Of a stretch of DNA of 7,737 nucleotides, positions 1 to 6,726 are shown piece by piece (the first letter of the stretch is position 1; the number at the start of each line of letters is the position of its first letter). The DNA comes from Gammaproteobacteria bacterium (lineage in GTDB: Bacteria; Pseudomonadota; Gammaproteobacteria; Eutrophobiales; Eutrophobiaceae). The DNA lies in NCBI GenBank assembly GCA_016844485.1, contig JAENIZ010000110.1:1-7737 (forward strand). Reading direction: 5' to 3'. Position numbers and translations under genes: made by a program. Under the pieces are notes generated by a model. It worked only from the letters and a program-made list of their open reading frames with translations, made no database searches and was not told the DNA's origin.

Positions 1-72
1 TGTTTAACTAATCACCAATCACATTTATTCTGGTAATACGAAATTGATATTTAACAAACCTAAATGGGAAAT

Positions 73-1095
73 ATGAATCGCAAATTTAATATTGCCGTTG
101 TTGGTGCAACCGGGGCCGTCGGCGAAACCATGTTGTCAATCCTGGAGGAGCGGAAGTTTCCGGTGGAAAAAATTTATGCCCTGGCGAGCAAGCGCTCGGC
201 GGGCACACGCCTGCGCTTCAGGAACAAGGGGATCATTGTCGGAGAACTTGAGTCCTTCGATTTCAAGGGTGTAGATATCGGACTGTTTTCCGCCGGGGCA
301 TCCGTATCCGGGGTGCATGCCCCCCGTGCTGTAACAGCGGGATGCATTGTGGTGGATAATACCTCACGCTTTCGCTATGACGACGATATCCCTTTGGTGG
401 TTCCCGAGGTCAATCCACACGCCATCGCGCAACATACCAATCGGGGTATCATCGCCAATCCAAACTGTTCAACTATCCAGATGGTTGTCGCCCTGAAACC
501 CATTTATGACGCCGCAGGCATTGAGCGGATTAATATCTGTACCTATCAGGCCGTATCCGGTACCGGCAAGCGCGCCATCAAAGAACTGGCGCAGCAGACA
601 GCGGCTTTGTTAAATGGCAAACCGGCTGAATGTAAGGTCTATCCGAAACAGATCGCCTTTAATGCCCTGCCTCATATCGATGCATTTCAGGACAACGGTT
701 ACACCAAAGAAGAGATGAAGATAGTGTGGGAGACACGAAAGATCCTCGAGGATGACAACATTCAGGTCAATCCGACGGCAGTCAGGATACCGGTGTTCTA
801 TGGTCATTCCGAGGCCATCCATATCGAAACCCGGGACAAATTGAGTGCCGATGAGGCCCGCAAACTGCTCAAAAACGCGCCCGGGGTCAAAGTGATCGAT
901 GAGCATGCCGATGGCGGTTATCCCACTGCGGCCACTGAGGCAGCGGGGAGAGATCCGGTCTACGTCGGCCGGATCCGGGAGGATATTTCACATCCCAGGG
1001 GTCTTAACTTCTGGGTGGTATCGGATAATGTCCGTAAAGGGGCTGCATTAAATAGTGTTCAAATCGCTGAAATTTTGGTAAAAGACTACTTGTAA
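73..1095 (+). CDS. asd: Aspartate-semialdehyde dehydrogenase
   Basis: This cytosolic enzyme makes L-aspartate 4-semialdehyde from aspartyl phosphate with NADPH, feeding lysine/diaminopimelate, threonine and methionine synthesis. Numbered from the ATG at 73 (340 residues), the nucleotide-binding motif GATGAVG is at 11-17 and SKRSAGT at 39-45. The catalytic cysteine is Cys132 in NPNCST, with Gln159 in QAVSGTG, Lys214 in EEMK, and Arg238 and His245 in RIPVFYGHS. The active site therefore looks complete, unlike the degenerate Asd-like (Usg-type) proteins that sit beside fimV in some gammaproteobacteria. Length and motifs fit the shorter, roughly 340-residue Asd subgroup. An in-frame ATG at 64 would add MGN. 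I prefer 73 because the family usually begins 6-8 residues before AVVGATG and because a weak GGGA lies just upstream, although its 3-base spacing is tight. No clear terminator follows. Confidence 0.96.
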   Translation: MNRKFNIAVVGATGAVGETMLSILEERKFPVEKIYALASKRSAGTRLRFRNKGIIVGELESFDFKGVDIGLFSAGASVSGVHAPRAVTAGCIVVDNTSRFRYDDDIPLVVPEVNPHAIAQHTNRGIIANPNCSTIQMVVALKPIYDAAGIERINICTYQAVSGTGKRAIKELAQQTAALLNGKPAECKVYPKQIAFNALPHIDAFQDNGYTKEEMKIVWETRKILEDDNIQVNPTAVRIPVFYGHSEAIHIETRDKLSADEARKLLKNAPGVKVIDEHADGGYPTAATEAAGRDPVYVGRIREDISHPRGLNFWVVSDNVRKGAALNSVQIAEILVKDYL

Positions 1096-1286
1096 GCTAT
1101 AGTTAAGGAGTAATTATAAAGGACATTCGCAGGTTTTGATTGTGATTTGGGGGGGAAATTTAGCCGTGCTTCAGGCAAGATTTGACCGGCATAACCGAAG
1201 CAGGATAACAGGCAGCACTACCTCTCCCGTTATTAAGCTTACTAATATATTGATATTTATGAAATTTACAGCATTCGGTCCAGACT
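1096..1286. other. Intergenic region between asd and the FimV-like gene
   Basis: This 191-base gap has no convincing terminator or promoter. A 6-base inverted pair, TGCTTC at 1167-1172 and GAAGCA at 1197-1202, is not followed by a T tract. A run of seven G lies at 1149-1155. A TTGATA hexamer at 1250-1255 resembles a -35 box, but no acceptable -10 lies 16-18 bases downstream. One frame is open from 1103 to the TAA at 1292-1294 and is discussed among the findings. The gap presumably carries whatever promoter drives the two FimV-type genes, but I cannot place it. Confidence 0.5.
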
Positions 1287-1670
1287 ATGAATAAGCAACT
1301 ACTGATGATTACCCTGTTTTTTGCCCTGACTGTCGCGCACCCCGTTGCCCATGCCCTGGCATTGGCGGAGGTAAAGTTGAATTCTTCGTTAAATCAGCCA
1401 CTTGATGCAACAATCGAACTTGTTTCTACAAATGCTGCCGAGCTTGATAGCCTGAATATCTCAGTCTCCAGGCTCGCAGATCAAGTTATGGGGTTATACC
1501 GCTGGCCCCATCTCAAGGTTGAAGTCATCCGCCCGGAGCAGGGGCGCAGTTACCTGAAAATATCCAGCAAAGATGCGGTACATGAACCTATTGTGGAATT
1601 CCTGCTGGAGCTGGACTGGTCAAACGGCCAGATCAAGCGTGAATATTCATTACTTATTAACCCGCAGTAA
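1287..1670 (+). CDS. Small secreted protein consisting of a lone FimV N-terminal domain
   Basis: The product has 127 residues. Residues 1-24 look like a Sec signal peptide: Lys3, a hydrophobic core LLMITLFFALTV, and likely cleavage after AHA. The rest matches the N-terminal periplasmic domain of the FimV encoded next door. Shared landmarks are SxLNxPxxAxIEL near residue 33, then EPxxxFLLExxWSxGxxxREY and a final LxxP, ending where the FimV domain ends. By hand, about 41 of 90 ungapped aligned positions are identical, with about 4 residues missing from the middle. It lacks the LysM, coiled coil, membrane span and cytoplasmic half of FimV. It should therefore be a soluble periplasmic protein. 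No good Shine-Dalgarno precedes the ATG; a second ATG at 1305 would remove the lysine of the signal peptide, so 1287 is preferred. It lies 30 bases before fimV, probably in one transcript. Its exact role is unknown; a partner or modulator of FimV is an inference. Confidence 0.85.
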   Translation: MNKQLLMITLFFALTVAHPVAHALALAEVKLNSSLNQPLDATIELVSTNAAELDSLNISVSRLADQVMGLYRWPHLKVEVIRPEQGRSYLKISSKDAVHEPIVEFLLELDWSNGQIKREYSLLINPQ

Positions 1671-1700
1671 ACTGGATTTCCGGGGTAGGTAATAACAAGA

Positions 1701-4700
1701 ATGAGATTGAGATTTTCGTGTGTTTTTCTTTTGGCATTATTACCCGGGCTGGTCCAGGCCCTGGGGTTGGGTGAGCTTGATCTTGACTCGGGGTTGAATG
1801 AGCCGTTTGAGGCCAGGATTGAGCTGCTATCCGCGACAGCTGACGAACTGGCTGACCTGAATGTTTTGCTGGCTGATCATGAGGCGTTTCAACGCGCCGA
1901 CATTCCACGCGAGCTAATGCTGACGAAATTGCGGTTTGAGGTGAGTGAATCTGAAACCGGGCCTGATTATATACGTATCTACAGCAGAGACCCCATATCT
2001 GAACCGTTTCTGAATTTCCTGCTGGAGATCAGTTGGTCAAAGGGGCGCCTGTTCCGCGAATATACCGTACTTCTTGATCCCCCCATCTATGCAACGGAAG
2101 AAAAGCAACGGAAACTTGCACTGCCACCCGCTGTAGTTGAAGGAGCAGAAGACCATGTGGTCGTGTATGAGCCGGCATTTAAAGAACACGAACCCGGCGT
2201 TACTACTTCGGTGTCCATTGCCCCTGTGGACAGAGAGATCAGCTATGCAGGGGGTGATTATGGCCCAACGGTAACAGGCGATACCCTGTGGTCCATCGCC
2301 AAGGCCATGCGTCCTGATTCTTCTGTCAGCATACAACAGACAATGCTGGCATTACTGCGCGCGAATCCTGAGGTCTTTATTAATAACAATATTAACGGCC
2401 TTAAGCGGGGTCATGTCCTGCAGATGCCGGAAATATTGGATATTCAATCGGCCACCAAGGAAGAGGCCTTTGCACAGGCACAAATCCAGAATTCACTGTG
2501 GGATGAAGTACGTACCGCCATTGCTGCTGCGGTAACTCAACGGCCAGAGGGTGCCACTACACCCGGGCCTGAGGAAGTACAACCTGAAGCGGTTGACACT
2601 GCTGCGGATGAAACTCCGGCAACAAGTACGCCTGTTGAGCAAGTTGAACAAGCCGCCGTTGAGCCGGAAGGTGAACCTGAATTGCGTCTGGTTCCTGTTC
2701 CGGATAAAGGTGAAGGTGCATCGGAACTGGGTGCGGCTGAATCCACTGCCGTCGCGGCCGGTGATGAAGCATTGACACAGGAACTGGCGCTGGTCAATGA
2801 ATCACTCGAGGCGCTTAAACTGGAGAATGCGGAACTCAAGGATAATTTATCCGAGACCGAGGCCATTATTGATGACCTGAAACGACTGATTGTACTCAAG
2901 GAAGATGAATTGGCCGCCTTACAACAACATGTTGCGGAAGCTGAAGCGGAAAAGGCAAAAGCCGCAGCGGAGACTGCTGCAAAGGCAGCCGAAGAAAAAA
3001 TTACTGAGGAAAAAATAGTTGAAGAAGCACCAGTTGCAGCAATCGTGGAAGAACCTGTTGTCGATAAAGGCGCTGAAACAGGGGCAGAGGTAATTGCAGA
3101 AGAAGAAGTAGCAGAAGAAGTTGAGACCACAGAGGAAGTTGGGCCGGTAGAAGAAGCCGCAGTTACAGAGGAAGCAGCAGTCCCAAGTGAGGAGCAGCCA
3201 ACCCCGGAAATTGCGGAGAAAGAAGAGGGCGGCTTTATTTCAACATTCCTGTCTTCCGGCCTGACGGGTATTGTCGATCAGCTCAAGAGCAATATGACTA
3301 TAGTCGCTGGCGGTCTCGCTGTGGTGATGTTAGTTGTAATCTTTGGGTTATTTTCCAAGCGCCATCGCGTCGAAGCGGCCATAGAAATCCCGGCGAGTGC
3401 ATTTCCTGATTTTGATGAATATGAAGAAGATACAGTTCAACCTTCTGCTTCTGAAGATGTAACAGATATTAACCAGGCGCTCAAAGATGCCGAAGCAGAA
3501 ACAATTCTCCCCGGCGCTGAAGATGAAACCGTACAACCTGATCTTGAAGCGGATAAAACCCGGATCATAGCCCCGCCGGGCCCGCAAACAGCTGCCCCGG
3601 CCCCGGTTAGTGCCGAGGAAGAAGACCCGCTGGCCGAGGTCAATGTCTTCCTTGCCTATGAACATTTTGATCAGGCGGAAGATTTCGTGAAAAAGGCAAT
3701 TGCAAGGGAGCCTGATAATCTTGAATTCCACACCAAGTTGCTTGAAGTTTACTATGCTGCCAATAACAAAAAGGGCTATGAAAAGGCGGCCGAAGTCCTG
3801 CATGACAAGGTCGGTGGCCGCGGTGAACACTGGGAGATGGCCCTTGCCATGTGGAAGGAATTATCACCCAATCGTAACTTGTTTCAGACACCGGTTGCAG
3901 GGGAGGAAGAAGAAGCTGGTCCCATTACAGGAGGCGGAATTGTTAACATCACCGGTGATACAGGGCAGGAGGATGAAGATGTTCTGAATGTGACGGCTGC
4001 TGATGAAGGCGAGGCCGATATTCTTGATGTCACTGCCGCAATTGATATTGAAGATGAGGAGGAAGTACTTGATGTCACCGCCGCGACTGATAGCGATGAC
4101 ATACTTGATATATCCCAGGCCGGTGAAGATTCTGCAATCCCGGCAGCGGCTGATGACGGGTCACTCGATTTCACATTAGAGAGCGCTGATAAGGAAGAGA
4201 TCAGTCCCGATATCTCCAAGAGCAGCAGTGATAATCTCCTGGATGTAACATTCACGGGAGGCCTTGACGAAGAAAAATCTGATGAAGCATTCGATTTAAT
4301 GACAGACAGCGCCGAAAGTATCCTCGACGTTTCACATGGGGGTAATAATCTGCTGGATGTCACATCCACAACTGATTTTAAACCTGAAGGCGGAGATGAT
4401 CTCCTGGATGTTACTTCAGCTGGAAGCGTTGAAATCAGTGCTGAAGAACCTGTGGTAGCGGAGAGTGCGACAAAAGTTGCAGATGATAATGTGCTTGAAT
4501 TTGATATTGGGATGCCGGGTGATGAACCCAAGGCGGATGATCAGGAAGAAGCCGGGCTGGATTTTGAGTTATCTCCTGATAAAGAGGCTGAATCTACGGA
4601 TGCAGGTGATAACGCTATGACATTTGATATCGGTCTCGATATATCGTCACAAGCCACGGGTGAGGTGCCTAAAGGGGGCCTGGATCTTGAATTGCAGATT

Positions 4701-5105
4701 GATGAAAGCCAGGCTAGTGCGAGCGGTTTACTTGACATGGACAGTACCATGGAGATACCAAAACCGAAAGCAAAACCGGCGGCTGCTGAAACGGATTCAG
4801 GTGGTGCTCTTGAATTCGAGATTCCGGAAGTTGACATGGAAGGCACAGTAGCCATGCCGCATCTCGGGATGGATGAAACTGAGGAAGTCGATGACGATGG
4901 CGACCATACGGTTTTTGTGCCGCGGTCTTCGAAATCCGAGGAACAGAGTGCAGAGGATGAAATCGCAACCCAGCTTGATTTGGCCAAGGCCTATGTTGAA
5001 TTGGGAGACAAGGATAACGCCAGGACAATCCTTGATGAAATTGTCGCTATCGGTAATAGCGAGCAACGTCAGCAGGCCCAGGAATTATTGGGTCAGATTA
5101 AATAA
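1701..5105 (+). CDS. fimV: FimV/HubP-family polar landmark and type IV pilus assembly protein
   Basis: FimV is an inner-membrane, peptidoglycan-binding protein that organises the cell pole. In Pseudomonas it supports assembly of the type IV pilus machinery and twitching; the Vibrio homologue HubP recruits polar ParA-type proteins. The 1134 residues show a signal peptide at 1-20 (cleavage after VQA), the FimV N-domain at about 21-127 ending in REYTVLLDPP, and a LysM module at about 186-243 (VTGDTLWSIA, then RANPEVFINNNINGLKRG and VLQMP). A predicted coiled coil rich in Ala/Glu/Lys/Leu spans about 354-435, followed by a Glu-rich tract to 509. One membrane span lies at about 533-551, followed by KRHR, consistent with a cytoplasmic C-terminal half. 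Residues 641-728 (DPLAEVNVFLAYEHFDQAE onward) are TPR-like. Residues 760-1070 are very acidic with repeated short motifs. The conserved C-terminal helical domain is at 1086-1134. A GGGGTAGGT stretch at 1682-1690 is a plausible ribosome site. The frame is intact throughout. Confidence 0.96.
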   Translation: MRLRFSCVFLLALLPGLVQALGLGELDLDSGLNEPFEARIELLSATADELADLNVLLADHEAFQRADIPRELMLTKLRFEVSESETGPDYIRIYSRDPISEPFLNFLLEISWSKGRLFREYTVLLDPPIYATEEKQRKLALPPAVVEGAEDHVVVYEPAFKEHEPGVTTSVSIAPVDREISYAGGDYGPTVTGDTLWSIAKAMRPDSSVSIQQTMLALLRANPEVFINNNINGLKRGHVLQMPEILDIQSATKEEAFAQAQIQNSLWDEVRTAIAAAVTQRPEGATTPGPEEVQPEAVDTAADETPATSTPVEQVEQAAVEPEGEPELRLVPVPDKGEGASELGAAESTAVAAGDEALTQELALVNESLEALKLENAELKDNLSETEAIIDDLKRLIVLKEDELAALQQHVAEAEAEKAKAAAETAAKAAEEKITEEKIVEEAPVAAIVEEPVVDKGAETGAEVIAEEEVAEEVETTEEVGPVEEAAVTEEAAVPSEEQPTPEIAEKEEGGFISTFLSSGLTGIVDQLKSNMTIVAGGLAVVMLVVIFGLFSKRHRVEAAIEIPASAFPDFDEYEEDTVQPSASEDVTDINQALKDAEAETILPGAEDETVQPDLEADKTRIIAPPGPQTAAPAPVSAEEEDPLAEVNVFLAYEHFDQAEDFVKKAIAREPDNLEFHTKLLEVYYAANNKKGYEKAAEVLHDKVGGRGEHWEMALAMWKELSPNRNLFQTPVAGEEEEAGPITGGGIVNITGDTGQEDEDVLNVTAADEGEADILDVTAAIDIEDEEEVLDVTAATDSDDILDISQAGEDSAIPAAADDGSLDFTLESADKEEISPDISKSSSDNLLDVTFTGGLDEEKSDEAFDLMTDSAESILDVSHGGNNLLDVTSTTDFKPEGGDDLLDVTSAGSVEISAEEPVVAESATKVADDNVLEFDIGMPGDEPKADDQEEAGLDFELSPDKEAESTDAGDNAMTFDIGLDISSQATGEVPKGGLDLELQIDESQASASGLLDMDSTMEIPKPKAKPAAAETDSGGALEFEIPEVDMEGTVAMPHLGMDETEEVDDDGDHTVFVPRSSKSEEQSAEDEIATQLDLAKAYVELGDKDNARTILDEIVAIGNSEQRQQAQELLGQIK
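3981..4421 (+). repeat. Degenerate LDVT-type short-motif repeats inside fimV
   Basis: Eight copies of a heptad-like motif, [VIL]-L-[DN]-[VI]-[TS]-x-x, occur at FimV residues 761, 774, 789, 801, 846, 874, 884 and 901: VLNVTAA, ILDVTAA, VLDVTAA, ILDISQA, LLDVTFT, ILDVSHG, LLDVTST and LLDVTSA. They are separated by acidic, probably disordered linkers of uneven length (start-to-start 10-45 residues). At DNA level the copies near 4024 and 4069 are nearly identical (GATGTCACTGCCGC against GATGTCACCGCCGC), while the others have diverged. This suggests the protein motif is kept rather than being only a recent DNA expansion. Function is unknown. Confidence 0.75.
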
Positions 5106-5118
5106 CAAAATATTTTGT
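5105..5118. repeat. 14-base perfect palindrome at the fimV stop codon
   Basis: ACAAAATATTTTGT reads the same on both strands and starts on the last A of the fimV TAA. With no unpaired loop and only two G:C pairs it would make a poor hairpin, so an intrinsic terminator is unlikely. A protein-binding site or chance in AT-rich DNA are both possible. A second dyad, AACAG-A-CTGTT, lies just downstream at 5131-5141. Confidence 0.4.
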
Positions 5119-5150
5119 AACATTTCTTTAAACAGACTGTTCAGCTTTTA

Positions 5151-5228
5151 ATTCATCCGTCCATACCCGTACAGGAAGGAAAATAATCATACTTTCCAAT
5201 CCGGTATTTTAGATGACGGTGGATGAAT
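5151..5228 (+). other. Possible nested stem-loop in the truA leader
   Basis: Several short inverted pairs nest around one centre: ATTCAT 5151-5156 with ATGAAT 5223-5228; CCGTC 5157-5161 with GACGG 5215-5219; ATACC 5163-5167 with GGTAT 5203-5207; GGA 5174-5176 with TCC 5200-5202; GGAAA 5178-5182 with TTTCC 5193-5197. Together they give about 24 base pairs in a 78-base imperfect hairpin whose 3' foot is 20 bases from the truA ATG. There is no terminal T run, so it does not look like a standard terminator. A regulatory or protective RNA leader is an inference, and chance pairing cannot be excluded. Confidence 0.35.
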
Positions 5229-5248
5229 ATTTATCTGTGATTTGATTC

Positions 5249-6034
5249 ATGAAGATCGCCTTGGGATTGGAATACTGCGGCACACAGTATTACGGCTGGC
5301 AGCGGCAAAAAAATCCCCGGACTGTGCAGGCATATGTTGAAGAAGCACTGTCCAGGGTGGCAGACCAGCAACTTACGGTTTATTGTGCGGGTCGCACCGA
5401 TACCGGGGTACATGCACTCCACCAGATCATCCATATAGAAACCAATGCCGCGCGGGAAATGCATTCCTGGGTCTTTGGCGGCAACGTAAATCTTCCTGAT
5501 GACATCAGCATCCTCTGGGCGAAGGGGGTGGATAGTGATTTTCACGCGCGCTATTCTGCAACCGGCCGGACCTATCGTTATATCATCCTGAACCGGCCCG
5601 CCCGCTCCGGGTTGTATCACAATAAAATGACCTGGGAATGCCGGGCGCTTGATGAAGATTACATGCAACAGGCCGCGACCTGTCTGATTGGCGAACATGA
5701 TTTCACGTCGTATCGCGCAATTGATTGCCAGGCAAAAAATCCTGTGCGCACAGTAAAACGTCTGGATATCCAGCGGCAGGGCGATTATGTTGTCATTGAA
5801 ATTGAGGCCAATGCCTTCCTGCATCACATGGTAAGAAATATCGCCGGCGTGCTCATGGAGATTGGCATAAAGAAGGCGCCCGTCGATTGGGCGCGGGAAG
5901 TGCTGGAAAAACATGATCGCACTCTGGGAGGCATTACTGCCCCGCCTGAAGGTTTATATTTGATCAATGTAAATTACCCGGAAAAATTTGCTATTCCCGA
6001 GCGTAATGGTTCAACATGGTCAATCATTAAATAA
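5249..6034 (+). CDS. truA: tRNA pseudouridine(38-40) synthase TruA
   Basis: TruA converts uridines 38, 39 and 40 of the tRNA anticodon stem-loop to pseudouridine, acting in the cytosol as a homodimer without cofactor. The 261-residue product begins MKIALGLEYCGTQYYGWQRQ, the usual family N-terminus, which fixes the start at 5249 although no good ribosome site precedes it. The catalytic aspartate is Asp51 in AGRTDTGVHA (47-56). FHARYSATGRTYRY (98-111) is the second conserved block, and NAFLHHMVRNIAG (188-200) is the conserved C-terminal RNA-binding and active-site segment. Length is normal for the family and there is no disruption. It lies 143 bases after fimV and 47 before trpF, matching the fimV-truA-trpF order seen in other gammaproteobacteria. 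That linkage appears to reflect conserved gene order and not a shared pathway. Confidence 0.97.
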   Translation: MKIALGLEYCGTQYYGWQRQKNPRTVQAYVEEALSRVADQQLTVYCAGRTDTGVHALHQIIHIETNAAREMHSWVFGGNVNLPDDISILWAKGVDSDFHARYSATGRTYRYIILNRPARSGLYHNKMTWECRALDEDYMQQAATCLIGEHDFTSYRAIDCQAKNPVRTVKRLDIQRQGDYVVIEIEANAFLHHMVRNIAGVLMEIGIKKAPVDWAREVLEKHDRTLGGITAPPEGLYLINVNYPEKFAIPERNGSTWSIIK

Positions 6035-6081
6035 ATGGTAACGACGGGTATTTATACTTATATATTTTGGATTATTAATTT

Positions 6082-6726
6082 ATGGGATTGACTGAAACCG
6101 CTGCGCCTGCCCGTGTCAGGATAAAAATCTGCGGCATTACCCGCCCGGAAGATGCCCTGGCAGCGGCGCGTCTGGGCGCGGATGCCATTGGACTGGTGTT
6201 CTTCGCCGGTAGCCCGCGGGCCGTTTCCGTTAATATTGCCCGCGAAATCACCTCGGTCCTGCCGCCGTTTGTAAGCAAGGTGGGCCTGTTTGTAAATGCA
6301 GCGCCGGGTGAAATAAAGGCAATCCTCGAAGACGTCACACTGGACATCCTGCAATTTCACGGCGATGAGGATCCGGGACAATGCGGGCGCTATTCCAAAC
6401 CCTATATCAAGACGGTTAGAATGCAAAAAACAGTGGATTTGAACCATATCGCCACACGTTATTCCGATGCCGCCGCACTGTTACTGGATACCTATGTGGA
6501 AGGCGTCCGGGGCGGCACAGGCGAGACATTTGACTGGGCAAGAATACCGGCGGATATCAGTAAACCTGTTATCCTTGCCGGTGGATTGACAGCAGATAAC
6601 GTCGCTGCCGCAATTCAACAGGTCTCGCCCTATGCAGTAGATGTCAGTGGTGGCGTGGAATCGAACAAAGGCATCAAGGATGCGAGGAAGATGGCGGAAT
6701 TTATTCAAGAGGTCAGGCGTGCGTAA
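6082..6726 (+). CDS. trpF: Phosphoribosylanthranilate isomerase
   Basis: TrpF performs the Amadori rearrangement of N-(5-phosphoribosyl)anthranilate to the 1-deoxyribulose 5-phosphate form, the third step of the tryptophan branch. The protein is a 214-residue single (beta/alpha)8 barrel, normal for the stand-alone enzyme and not fused to TrpC. Expected catalytic residues are present: the general base Cys17 in KICGIT (15-20) and the general acid Asp136 in LLDTY. Phosphate-binding turns are at GGL (167-169) and SGGVE (189-193); QFHGDE (91-96) is the conserved mid-barrel segment. The start at 6082 gives an ordinary N-terminus of about 11 residues before VRIKICGIT; the leader is AT-rich with no clear Shine-Dalgarno. 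A TATACT hexamer at 6053-6058 resembles a -10 box, but no partner -35 was seen. The last 8 bases overlap the start of trpB, so the two are surely cotranscribed. Confidence 0.97.
   Translation: MGLTETAAPARVRIKICGITRPEDALAAARLGADAIGLVFFAGSPRAVSVNIAREITSVLPPFVSKVGLFVNAAPGEIKAILEDVTLDILQFHGDEDPGQCGRYSKPYIKTVRMQKTVDLNHIATRYSDAAALLLDTYVEGVRGGTGETFDWARIPADISKPVILAGGLTADNVAAAIQQVSPYAVDVSGGVESNKGIKDARKMAEFIQEVRRA
6707..6713 (+). promoter_or_regulatory. Shine-Dalgarno sequence for trpB inside trpF
   Basis: AAGAGGT lies inside the last codons of trpF, 5 bases before the GTG at 6719. It is the strongest ribosome-binding site in the window and decides the trpB start, since the first in-frame ATG (6836) would remove the conserved GHFGPYGGRFVAETL segment. 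Confidence 0.75.

Noticed and set aside
11..39. Possible promoter before asd with TAATAC at 34-39 as a -10
   Set aside because: No -35-like hexamer is found at the right spacing and the match to the -10 consensus is weak.
1163..1202. Possible terminator after asd (TGCTTC/GAAGCA, with GCCG/CGGC as a competing pair)
   Set aside because: The stem is only 4-6 base pairs with a long loop, the two pairings conflict, and no T run follows.
2537..3130. 197-residue open frame on the minus strand, rich in Ser and Ala
   Set aside because: It is the mirror of the Glu/Ala-rich coding strand of fimV: GAA/GCA codons read in reverse give Ser/Ala/Phe codons. Its composition is pure low complexity with no domain.
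3884..4531. 215-residue minus-strand open frame inside fimV
   Set aside because: Same cause: the acidic repeat region of fimV lacks antisense stops. The Ser/Thr/Val-rich translation has no recognisable feature.
5131..5141. AACAG-A-CTGTT dyad as a LexA-type operator
   Set aside because: LexA sites read CTG at the left and CAG at the right; here the half-sites are inverted and too close together.
5231..5914. 227-residue minus-strand open frame opposite truA
   Set aside because: It overlaps almost all of truA, which has complete catalytic motifs, and its own translation resembles no family I know.
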